A DNA stretch of 5,467 nucleotides from Trichodesmium sp. MAG_R04 (GTDB taxonomy: Bacteria; Cyanobacteriota; Cyanobacteriia; Cyanobacteriales; Microcoleaceae): contig JAKQYG010000299.1 of the NCBI GenBank assembly GCA_023356515.1, forward strand, positions 1-5,467, written 5' to 3'. Position 1 is the first letter of the stretch. Each line of letters opens with the position of its first letter. The notes below the pieces were generated by a model. The model was not told where the DNA came from, searched no databases, and was given only the letters and a program-made list of their open reading frames with translations. Shown piece after piece: positions 1-5,246 of the stretch. The position numbers and the translations under genes are program-made.

Positions 1-122
1 GGCATTATCAAACTGCCTGTACCAACTCCTTTAAGATCAAATCTCAAAGTTGTTAATATTTCAGAATATTAGCTACAGATACATCAAGCCCGGCAATTCC
101 CGGTAAAAGTTGGGAAAACCTT

Positions 123-539
123 TCATAGCAATGTGACGGCACAACCATCAACATTGGCGGTATCTCGAAATGCTTTGAGGAATATTCCCAAAGCGCCATT
201 CCAATCTCTTGGCATTGAGTGACCGCAGTGCGGACATTTCAAATGCTTTGAGCCTCCTAAGTTTTGATGAACATGGCCACACTTTGTACAGGTTTTGGAA
301 GTATATTCCTCAGTTACATCTATTACAGTTGCCCCTCGTTTTAAACCATGGAACTTAAGAGTTTGTTTGAAAGGATTATGTGCCCAATGTAGCATTTGAC
401 GAACTGTTTTTGAGTTTAATTTACGTTTCTTTTTTCCTGACTTGGCAACCATTTAGGATGACTCAAAAGTAGGAATAAAAATAACGCCATACTCGGTTGT
501 TAACCATTTTGCTACTTTTTTATGGACCATTAACATTGG
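123..539 (-). pseudogene. tnpB: TnpB (IS200/IS605 family) C-terminal remnant with in-frame stop
   Basis: This is the C-terminal part of a TnpB RNA-guided nuclease of an IS200/IS605-family element. The open frame from ATG at 450-452 encodes 109 residues. It has a zinc ribbon (C55-x2-C58 and C73-x2-C76) followed by PRDWNGA, the RuvC-III motif with the likely catalytic Asp83. Translating upstream in the same frame gives HKKVAKWLTTEYGVIFIPTF then ESS, which is also TnpB-like and carries the likely RuvC-II Glu (462-464). It is cut off by TAA at 453-455, where the family usually has Gln before Met-Val, so a CAA-to-TAA change is the simplest explanation. Homology fades at about 527-539, next to an IS-end hairpin, so RuvC-I and the N-terminal half are missing. 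Full-length members have roughly 400 residues. The ATG at 450 is therefore probably not a natural start. Neither tnpA nor a convincing right-end hairpin is seen in 1-122. The family assignment is strong; loss of function is inferred. Confidence 0.85.
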
Positions 540-546
540 TATTAAC

Positions 547-811
547 TTATTGACATCCTCCCGACGCTGCTATACTCGAGACAGCGCGGGTCTTCTGCCA
601 ACATTTAGATAAATCCCCTTCAATTCTACTTCCTGAAGGTTTCCAGCTCTTGTGTTTTTCACCAATTTGGGCTGCGAAGTTATCATTGAAAAACCTCGCT
701 TATGGAGTATAATTCCCCTGGTGTTTCTACACCTAACTTTTTTTTAAAATAATCAACGGTATCATACCATACTAAGTCTATTCTCTGCGACTCAAAAAAA
801 GTGTCTAGTTT
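547..811 (-). pseudogene. Decayed coding fragment, product unrecognised
   Basis: No complete gene is present here, but two overlapping minus-strand frames read like protein. Positions 811-683 give a 42-residue stretch containing IDLVWYDTVDYFKKKLGVE and then PGELYSISEVF before TGA (683-685). A second frame, open from about 703 to the TAA at 547-549, contains NDNFAAQIGEKHKSW and SGSRIEGDLSKCWQK. Both meet at a run of five T (minus strand) at 689-693, so a single-base slip would join them into one reading of roughly 85-90 residues. There is no start codon in good context. The upstream limit falls close to the MITE-like repeat at 825, as if that insertion had truncated it, and the downstream end runs through the IS-end hairpin. 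I do not recognise the family. Alternatively the second half may be a non-coding IS terminal or omega-RNA region that is open by chance. Confidence 0.3.
548..591 (-). mobile_element. IS200/IS605-type terminal hairpin (probable right end)
   Basis: Arms 560-569 (CCCGACGCTG) and 582-590 (CAGCGCGGG) form a 9-bp stem with one bulged A (564) and a 12-nt loop. On the minus strand the stem is followed by GGAGGATGTCAA, a string I associate with right ends of IS1341-like tnpB elements; that association is from memory. No intact tnpB lies immediately upstream of it on the minus strand, so this is probably the end of a second, mostly lost element that abuts the tnpB remnant at 123-539. The strand and exact boundary are inferred. 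Confidence 0.45.
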
Positions 812-824
812 TCAAGAGCGAAAA

Positions 825-1006
825 CTCAAAAATTTAGTATTTTGGGTTGACTATAGCAGAAAAATAAAGGGACAAATATATCCGACTACCTTCTTCCCAT
901 CTACCAATTTCCCGTTCTTCTTTAGGAACCTTCCATGCAAAGCACCTATTTCTAATCCTGAAAGATTTTAGGGGTGGACCTCCACTCCTGAAAAAGACTT
1001 TTTCAG
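825..1006. repeat. MITE-like dispersed repeat, copy A (degenerate)
   Basis: This 182-bp stretch aligns with 4476-4629. Shared blocks are AGTATTTTGGG (836-846), GGACAAATATATC and GACTACCTTCT (about 871-894), a palindrome-derived core (922-949) and GACTTTTTCAG at the right end (996-1006). The left terminus CTCAAAAATTT (825-835) matches the cleaner left end of copy B at 8 of 11 positions. Two hairpins are packed at the right end: 970-989 (AGGGGTGGA paired with TCCACTCCT, one G-T pair) and a perfect 8-bp stem with 3-nt loop, CTGAAAAAGACTTTTTCAG (988-1006). It contains no ORF and looks like a non-autonomous mobile remnant. Confidence 0.6.
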
Positions 1007-1009
1007 CAA

Positions 1010-1048
1010 GTTTTAAGTAGTTGAGTGATCAAAAAATACATAGAAAAT
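1010..1048. repeat. Short dispersed repeat shared with 5400-5455
   Basis: GTTTTAAGTAGTT (1010-1022) is identical to 5400-5412. It is followed by GATCAAAAAATACATAGAAA, which matches 5435-5454 with few differences. The copy near the window end has about 20 extra bases between the two blocks. It directly follows the right end of repeat A, so it may be part of a larger parent element. The rest of 1049-1130 shows only a weak CTCC/GGAG hairpin (1091-1104) and a GAATTC inverted pair (1112-1132) that overlaps the stop of the next gene. No T-run follows, so I see no convincing terminator. Confidence 0.5.
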
Positions 1049-1130
1049 CAGGACGAGCCACACAAATCACCCTGAGCTTTTATCCTGACCCTCCCATTTT
1101 GGAGAGCACAGGAATTCCCCTCAAAAGAAT

Positions 1131-2036
1131 TCAAAATCCCAACTTTTCTAATACTGGACTAGTTGAAACTATATGACGATCTAATCCCAGTTTCTTTGGA
1201 GAAATGCCTAAAGCTAAAGCTATTAATTGGGGTAAATGTAACACTGGTAAACCTAACTTATGTCCAATCACTCTTTCTACTTCCGATTGACGAGAATCTA
1301 AATTTAAGTGACATAAAGGACAAGGGGTTACCATACAATCTGCACCTTTGTCAATAGCTTCACTAATATGATTTCCGGCCATCTGGAAAGCCTGATTAGT
1401 GGCATAACTAGAAAGAGGCCAACCACAACATTGAGTTCGACCTCGATAATAAATAGGAGTCGCCCCAATAGCCCGAAACACATTTTCCATAGATTCTGGT
1501 TGATAAGGGTCATCATGAGATAAATTAGTTTGACCTCTAAGTAAATAACAACCATAGAAAGCAGCACATTTGAGACCAGAGAGCTTAAGAGTGACACGAT
1601 TTTGGATTTCTTCAAGACCATAATCTGCTACTAATGCCCAAAGTAGATGTTTAACCTCTGTACTACCTTGATAGGGAGAACAACTTTGTTTTTGTAAAAG
1701 ACTATTAATTTGTTCTAGGTAAGTGGGCTGAGTTTTTTGAGATTCTTTCAGACGCTCATCTACATGACCAATAACTCCTTGGCAAGTGCTACAGTGGGTT
1801 AGTAATGGTAAACTTAGTTCCTCAGCCAAAGCTATGTTACGCGCATTAACGGTATCTTCTAGTAGTTGAGAGTCTTCTTTGAAAGTACCAGAGCCACAAC
1901 AAGCAGCCTTTTTCATTTCTATTAATTCTATTCCTAGGACTTGGGTAAGAGCTTGGGTAGACTGATAAAGCTCTCGGCAAGCACCTTGAGCTACACAACC
2001 AGGAAAATAAGCATATTTGAGTATTTGAGCAGACAT
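1131..2036 (-). CDS. HdrB-like CCG-domain iron-sulfur protein (possible SdhC of cyanobacterial succinate dehydrogenase)
   Basis: This 301-residue protein has two cysteine-rich CCG domains. The first has C14, C46-C47 and C82-x2-C85; the second has C163, C203-C204 and C239-x2-C242. The spacings (31 and 34; 39 and 34) fit the family pattern C-x31-39-CC-x34-36-CxxC. In methanogen HdrB such cysteines hold non-cubane [4Fe-4S] clusters that reduce a disulfide; the same fold occurs in SdhE-type and glycolate oxidase GlcF-type electron carriers. Cyanobacteria make no CoM/CoB, so heterodisulfide reductase is a family label, not the reaction. From memory, the Synechocystis homologue Slr0201 has been proposed as the missing third subunit (SdhC) of succinate dehydrogenase; that role is plausible here but no sdhA or sdhB is in view. 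No signal peptide or clear membrane span is seen. Length is complete for the family. The ATG at 2034-2036 is chosen because YFPGC follows at residue 10 as expected; no good Shine-Dalgarno sequence precedes it. It is transcribed divergently from acpP. Confidence 0.85.
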   Translation of the reverse strand: MSAQILKYAYFPGCVAQGACRELYQSTQALTQVLGIELIEMKKAACCGSGTFKEDSQLLEDTVNARNIALAEELSLPLLTHCSTCQGVIGHVDERLKESQKTQPTYLEQINSLLQKQSCSPYQGSTEVKHLLWALVADYGLEEIQNRVTLKLSGLKCAAFYGCYLLRGQTNLSHDDPYQPESMENVFRAIGATPIYYRGRTQCCGWPLSSYATNQAFQMAGNHISEAIDKGADCMVTPCPLCHLNLDSRQSEVERVIGHKLGLPVLHLPQLIALALGISPKKLGLDRHIVSTSPVLEKLGF

Positions 2037-2129
2037 TAAATTAACTAATATAGGAATAGAAACTTTATTTTATAAACATAGTTTATGATCTTATGATATT
2101 AATATTAATTATTTATTGATAATATAAGT

Positions 2130-2164
2130 TTGTAATTTTCACAAATTCTTTGTGAAAATTACAA
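2130..2164. promoter_or_regulatory. Perfect 16-bp inverted repeat with 3-nt loop
   Basis: Arms 2130-2145 and 2149-2164 (right arm TTTGTGAAAATTACAA) are exactly complementary around TTC. It lies between the divergent starts of the CCG-protein gene (2036) and acpP (2325), 10 bp before a TTGACA box. It could be an operator for a dimeric regulator, a cruciform-forming site, or a transcript hairpin if one promoter reads through it. A terminator is less likely because no gene ends toward it. It matches no cyanobacterial operator I know (not NtcA GTA-N8-TAC, not a LexA box). Confidence 0.65.
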
Positions 2165-2173
2165 TAGAATGCT

Positions 2174-2280
2174 TTGACAAAAGTAATAGATTTGTGGTAA
2201 TCATAAAAAGTTCAATAGCATTGACAACAAAAAACAGGCCTACAGAAAATGGTTAGCTTTAACCTAGTTTCAGGTAAAAT
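2174..2280 (+). promoter_or_regulatory. Candidate acpP promoter region
   Basis: Two consensus -35-like TTGACA boxes lie at 2174-2179 and 2221-2226, but neither has a good -10 box at 16-18 bp (best are TAATCA at 2198 and GAAAAT at 2245). A better -10-like TAAAAT is at 2275-2280, with only a poor -35 (TTAGCT, 2253-2258). A small inverted repeat, GGTTA/TAACC around GCTT (2251-2264), overlaps this last candidate and could be an operator or leader hairpin. The true start site cannot be decided from sequence. Confidence 0.3.
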
Positions 2281-2310
2281 CGGAAACGCAACATTTAAAT
2301 AATTTAAAAT

Positions 2311-2316
2311 AAGGAG
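2311..2316 (+). promoter_or_regulatory. Shine-Dalgarno site setting the acpP start
   Basis: AAGGAG lies 8 nt before the ATG at 2325. The internal ATG at 2346 (Met8), which would give a more usual ACP N-terminus, has no comparable site. This favours the 89-residue product. Confidence 0.7.
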
Positions 2317-2324
2317 AAAACTTT

Positions 2325-2594
2325 ATGCACGATGAAGAAAAGTTGATGCCGGATGAAACATCTAAAAAAGTCCAGAAGATTGTGATTGACCAACTGGGAG
2401 TTAAAGAAGAAGAAGTAAGGCCAGAAGCTAACTTTGCTAACGATCTAGGAGCTGATTCTTTAGATACTGTAGAATTAGTGATGGCATTAGAAGAGGAATT
2501 TAATATAGAGATTCCAGACGAAGCAGCAGAAAAAATTTCTACTGTCAAAGCTGCTGTGGATTATATAAAAGCACAAGTATCAGCCAAAGCATAA
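2325..2594 (+). CDS. acpP: Acyl carrier protein AcpP
   Basis: Cytosolic acyl carrier of type II fatty acid synthesis. A phosphopantetheinyl transferase modifies Ser45 in the DSL motif (LGADSLDTVELVMALEEEF), and acyl chains then ride on that arm through malonyl loading, condensation, reduction and dehydration. The 89 residues hold the four-helix ACP fold: helix I about 12-24, the acidic recognition helix II starting at Ser45, then EIPDEAAEKISTV and helix IV about 73-83. The family is usually near 77-84 residues; the surplus is a short acidic N-terminal extension before the helix I region. The strong Shine-Dalgarno sequence supports this long start, although Met8 remains possible. fabF follows on the same strand, as in many cyanobacteria, but here after 542 nt rather than the usual short gap, so co-transcription is uncertain. 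Identification is secure. Confidence 0.97.
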   Translation: MHDEEKLMPDETSKKVQKIVIDQLGVKEEEVRPEANFANDLGADSLDTVELVMALEEEFNIEIPDEAAEKISTVKAAVDYIKAQVSAKA

Positions 2595-2626
2595 CTATTT
2601 CTAGCCATAAAGGTGTGGGAAAGTAG

Positions 2627-2690
2627 TCTCCCGTTATAGCACTAGCCTAAAGCCCTCTTGATTCCTGGCGATATAGTGAATAACGGGGAA
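2627..2690 (+). ncRNA. Long imperfect hairpin in the acpP 3' region
   Basis: CCCGTTAT (2630-2637) pairs with ATAACGGG (2680-2687). Moving inward, CACTA (2640-2644) pairs with TAGTG (2674-2678) and GCC (2645-2647) with GGC (2667-2669). The first two stems are perfect and separated only by a small asymmetric internal loop. The hairpin begins about 35 nt after the acpP stop. T-rich DNA follows at about 2696-2714, too far for a textbook terminator. It may be an mRNA 3' stabiliser, a partial attenuator between acpP and fabF, or a small palindromic repeat. Confidence 0.45.
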
Positions 2691-2774
2691 GGCAATATTT
2701 TTAGTATTTTTTTTAGATAGGAATTATGCAGAAATCAGTTTAAGCAACAAAATTTCCTAAGAGCGAAAAACAAT

Positions 2775-2806
2775 AATCAGGTCAATAAATCTGATTTTCT
2801 TTTTTA
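2775..2806 (+). terminator. Possible Rho-independent terminator after acpP
   Basis: AATCAG (2775-2780) pairs with CTGATT (2791-2796) across a 10-nt loop. A T-rich tract (TTCTTTTTT) follows directly, and an A-run precedes the stem (2766-2770). The stem is only 6 bp and AT-rich, so efficiency is doubtful. If real, it would separate acpP transcription from fabF or attenuate read-through. Confidence 0.35.
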
Positions 2807-2948
2807 TATTGGTAAGTCCTATTATATTGACTATTAATGCTATAACATTATGCCCACTGAGTAGCAGCAGTTATAAATCTCTCTAATAAAATATTAACAA
2901 AATTAAGATACAGTATAGGCTAAAATCCTGAAATACAGGGGTTAGGGC

Positions 2949-3064
2949 ATGAATATTTACAATTGTTGGAGTTAGCCAAATCCTCGAGAAGCCTCACGCA
3001 ATAAGCTTTGATTTGGCATGAGATGAATTGATCCTCAATCAATGAGACTCGATGTCCCATTGAT
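2949..3064 (+). promoter_or_regulatory. Structured fabF leader with a mini-ORF and competing hairpins
   Basis: AGGGG (2937-2941) precedes an ATG at 2949 that opens an 8-codon frame, MNIYNCWS, ending in TAG at 2973-2975. The last base of that stop begins GCCAAATC (2975-2982), which pairs perfectly with GATTTGGC (3010-3017). CTCACGC (2993-2999) could instead pair with GCATGAG (3016-3022, one mismatch), excluding the first stem. Further on, ATCAATGAGAC (3038-3048) pairs with GTCCCATTGAT (3054-3064; one A-C mismatch, 5-nt loop), competing with ATTGAT (3027-3032) for 3038-3043. The layout resembles an attenuator or an IS200/IS605 end remnant. Function is inferred only; no T-run follows the last hairpin. 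Confidence 0.3.
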
Positions 3065-3136
3065 CGACAATGTTATTTTAGTTTCCTGTACAAGGTTTCT
3101 GCGTGCTAGGTGTGGATTTTCTGAAAACAAAAAATT

Positions 3137-4396
3137 ATGACAAATAACGAATTGAAACGGGCAGTTGTAACAGGGATGGGTGCAATAACACCAATTGGTA
3201 ACACTCTGTCTGATTATTGGGATGGATTATTAATTGGGAAAAATGGTATAGGACTAATAACCCAATTTGATGCTTCTCAACACAAATGTCGTATTGCTGG
3301 AGAGGTAAAAGGATTTGACCCTCACGACTATATGGAGCGCAAACAGGTAAAACACGCAGACCGGTTTGCTCAGTTTGCAATTGCAGCTAGCAAACAAGCT
3401 GTTGCTGATGCCGAACTTGAAATCAACGACCTAAACGCAGAACAGGTAGGGGTGATAATTGGTACTGGGATAGGTGGCCTAAAAGTCTTAGAAAATCAGC
3501 AAGAGATTTATTTAAATCGTGGCCCTTCTAAGTGTAGCCCTTTTATGATTCCGATGATGATTGGTAATATGGCCGCAGGTCTAACAGCAATTCATACTGG
3601 GGCTAAAGGACCAAATTCTTGTACTACCTCTGCTTGTGCTTCTGGGTCCAATGCTATAGGAGATGCTTTCCGTTTGATACAAAGAGGATACGCTCAAGCA
3701 ATGATTTGTGGCGGGACGGAATCAGCAGTTACCCCTCTGGGATTAGCAGGGTTTGCTTCTGCTAAGGCTTTATCTATTCGTAATGATGACCCAGCTCATG
3801 CAAGTCGCCCTTTTGACCGCGATCGGGATGGCTTTGTTATGGGTGAAGGTGGAGGTATTCTAATTTTAGAAGAATTAGAATATGCTCTTAGTCGAGAAGC
3901 AAGAATATATGCAGAGATTGTGGGTTATGGCATGACCTGTGATGCTTATCACATGACTTCACCAGTACCAGGTGGAGATGGGGCAACTAGAGCTATGCAA
4001 TTAGCAATGAAAGACGGTAGCTTAACTCCTGCACAAATTAGTTATATAAATGCCCACGGTACCAGTACACCAGCAAACGACCCAACAGAAACAAAAGCTA
4101 TTAAAAAGGCGCTAGGAGAAAGTTCTTCTCAGATAGCAATTAGTTCAACTAAGTCAATGACTGGGCATTTGTTAGGTGGATCCGGGGGTATTGAAGCTGT
4201 CGCTACAGTAATGGCGATCGCCTATGGCAAAATCCCACCCACCATTAATTTGGAGAATCCTGATTCAGAGTGTGACCTAGATTATGTCCCCCATAAAAGT
4301 CGCTCTAAAAGCTTAGAAGCAGCCTTATCCAACTCATTTGGATTTGGAGGCCATAATGTTACCCTGGCATTTAAGAAGTATGTTCCTAAATATTAA
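3137..4396 (+). CDS. fabF: Beta-ketoacyl-ACP synthase II (FabF, KAS II)
   Basis: Cytosolic condensing enzyme of type II fatty acid synthesis. It takes an acyl group from acyl-ACP onto its active cysteine and condenses it with malonyl-ACP, releasing CO2 and extending the chain by two carbons. The 419 residues form a complete thiolase-fold KAS (E. coli FabF has 413). Catalytic residues are visible with a +4 offset from E. coli: nucleophile Cys167 (TSACASGSNAIGDA), His307 (NAHGTSTPAND), Lys339 and His344 (KSMTGHLLGGSG), and the gating GFGGHN near residues 402-407. The N-terminus KRAVVTGMGAITPIG is typical and supports the ATG at 3137, although only a poor ribosome-binding site precedes it. Its carrier AcpP is encoded upstream on the same strand, but the 542-nt spacer holds hairpins and a possible terminator, so fabF may have its own promoter or be attenuated. 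In many cyanobacteria a transketolase gene follows; here a repeat and an opposing gene do. No defects are seen. Confidence 0.97.
   Translation: MTNNELKRAVVTGMGAITPIGNTLSDYWDGLLIGKNGIGLITQFDASQHKCRIAGEVKGFDPHDYMERKQVKHADRFAQFAIAASKQAVADAELEINDLNAEQVGVIIGTGIGGLKVLENQQEIYLNRGPSKCSPFMIPMMIGNMAAGLTAIHTGAKGPNSCTTSACASGSNAIGDAFRLIQRGYAQAMICGGTESAVTPLGLAGFASAKALSIRNDDPAHASRPFDRDRDGFVMGEGGGILILEELEYALSREARIYAEIVGYGMTCDAYHMTSPVPGGDGATRAMQLAMKDGSLTPAQISYINAHGTSTPANDPTETKAIKKALGESSSQIAISSTKSMTGHLLGGSGGIEAVATVMAIAYGKIPPTINLENPDSECDLDYVPHKSRSKSLEAALSNSFGFGGHNVTLAFKKYVPKY
4213..4222. repeat. HIP1 octamer (extended form GGCGATCGCC)
   Basis: GCGATCGC at 4214-4221 lies within fabF codons for Met-Ala-Ile-Ala, flanked by G and C as in the extended HIP1 palindrome. 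HIP1 is strongly over-represented in many cyanobacterial genomes, so this supports the taxonomic reading. One site alone is only suggestive. Confidence 0.8.
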
Positions 4397-4475
4397 GTAG
4401 GTAGGTCTTAAAATTTGTCCCAATGCTTTAGCCTTTTTTTATCAAAAAAAATACCTGGTTTTTGGTCCAACAAGG

Positions 4476-4629
4476 CTGAAAAAGTCAGTATTTTGGGCAC
4501 TCCCATGTCAGAAAAATTAATGGACAAATATATCTGACTACCTTCTCTATATATCTCCTGTTTCTTATGTAGGGATATTCTATGGAACGTCCCTACCTAC
4601 TAGCCTGATTCTTAAAAAGACTTTTTCAG
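4476..4629. mobile_element. MITE-like element, copy B, with 11-bp terminal inverted repeats
   Basis: CTGAAAAAGTC (4476-4486) and GACTTTTTCAG (4619-4629) are perfect inverted termini of a 154-bp element with no ORF. Its core (4569-4596) is an imperfect 28-bp palindrome with outer arms GTAGGGA and TCCCTAC and TATGGAACG in the middle. It resembles, from memory, a palindromic motif widespread in cyanobacteria. Copy A at 825-1006 shares several blocks in the same order. I see no clear target-site duplication. The element fills the space between the convergent ends of fabF and the 190-residue gene and ends 8 bp from the latter's stop. Confidence 0.65.
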
Positions 4630-4637
4630 TAAACCCT

Positions 4638-5210
4638 CTAATGATTGGTTTGAGTTACAACAATGCAAGTTTCCAGAACTTTAGCAAGCATATTGTCAAA
4701 AGCTGGGGTTTTTTGACCATTTTTATCTATAATCTTCCTCAGAATATATCCCCCTAAAGGAATTAACCGAAAAAAGCCACGATTGTTACGATTCCATGTC
4801 ATACCATCCACACTATCTTCTGTTTGGTTCATCTCAAGAACAAAGATCCAGGTAGGCATTTGTATGCCATAAAAACTGGGAATGACATCTGCTTTCCTAA
4901 AAGTATTATCTTGAAAACGTATGTTTAGTAATGTTCTTGAAGATTTCAGCACTTGTATCAATTTCCGTCCTTCATTAGAAGGCTCAAATGTCCATTGCAA
5001 AGGGTCAGAAGGCCTAATCGATAAAGTTAGAGTCTCAGAATTCCATGAGGTACAAGCACTTAGAGTCAAACAATCCTCTGCCAGCTTATTTCCATCCATA
5101 AAATAGATACCCTGTAAAACTTCGGGTAAATTTGTCCCTTGTCCAGTTGACATCCAAGTTTGAATATCATCAAAACGTCGTTCTTCGATAGTAGTGTTAT
5201 CTTGATTCAT
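4638..5210 (-). CDS. Uncharacterised 190-residue protein
   Basis: I do not recognise this protein. The start ATG at 5208-5210 is preceded on its own strand by GGAG (5219-5222) at 8 nt, a good ribosome-binding site, which argues for a real gene. The sequence lacks a signal peptide, membrane spans, cysteine clusters and nucleotide-binding motifs. It alternates polar and hydrophobic stretches (for example EDCLTLSACTSWNSETLTLS and PTWIFVLEMNQ), suggesting a mostly beta fold, perhaps a small barrel or lipocalin-like domain; that is inference. Other landmarks are GIYFMDGN (34-41), PLQWTFEP (70-77), WNRNNRGFFRLIPLGGYILR (139-158) and a likely C-terminal helix (173-187). It converges on fabF across a MITE-like repeat, and another inverted-repeat element lies 36 bp upstream of its start. 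Its regulation and role are unknown. Confidence 0.75.
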   Translation of the reverse strand: MNQDNTTIEERRFDDIQTWMSTGQGTNLPEVLQGIYFMDGNKLAEDCLTLSACTSWNSETLTLSIRPSDPLQWTFEPSNEGRKLIQVLKSSRTLLNIRFQDNTFRKADVIPSFYGIQMPTWIFVLEMNQTEDSVDGMTWNRNNRGFFRLIPLGGYILRKIIDKNGQKTPAFDNMLAKVLETCIVVTQTNH

Positions 5211-5246
5211 TTGGATTTCTCCAACTATTTAGATATTAACAGTTAC

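Noticed and set aside
1..72. Possible C-terminal end of a plus-strand gene (GIIKLPVPTPLRSNLKVVNI, ending at TAG 70-72)
   Set aside because: Only about 23 codons are visible, and minus-strand frames over the same bases look equally protein-like, so a call would be a guess.
1163..1621. Other open frames on both strands within the CCG-protein gene
   Set aside because: They overlap a protein with two complete cysteine motifs. Their translations are low-complexity and leucine/valine-rich, as expected of shadow frames.
2270..2548. Open minus-strand frame of 92 codons antisense to acpP
   Set aside because: It is serine-rich, a by-product of the well-supported acpP coding strand, with no ribosome-binding site or recognisable domain.
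2821..2853. TTGACT box at 2827-2832 as a fabF promoter
   Set aside because: The TATAAC at 2841 is only 8 bp away and nothing close to a -10 box is found at 16-18 bp.
2600..3136. tRNA, CRISPR array or known riboswitch in the acpP-fabF spacer
   Set aside because: There are no regularly spaced repeats, no cloverleaf with T-arm and anticodon, and no riboswitch core motif that I recognise; only simple hairpins are seen.
3135..3380. Open minus-strand frame over the start of fabF
   Set aside because: It lies fully within well-conserved fabF coding sequence and has no recognisable motif.
4434..4451. T-run followed by A-run after fabF as a terminator
   Set aside because: Seven T and eight A around ATC can fold only into an A-T stem without a GC hairpin ahead of the T-run, so it is not a convincing terminator in either direction.
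4921..5106. Open plus-strand frame inside the 190-residue gene
   Set aside because: The opposite strand has the better ribosome-binding site and a longer frame; this 61-residue frame shows no independent support.
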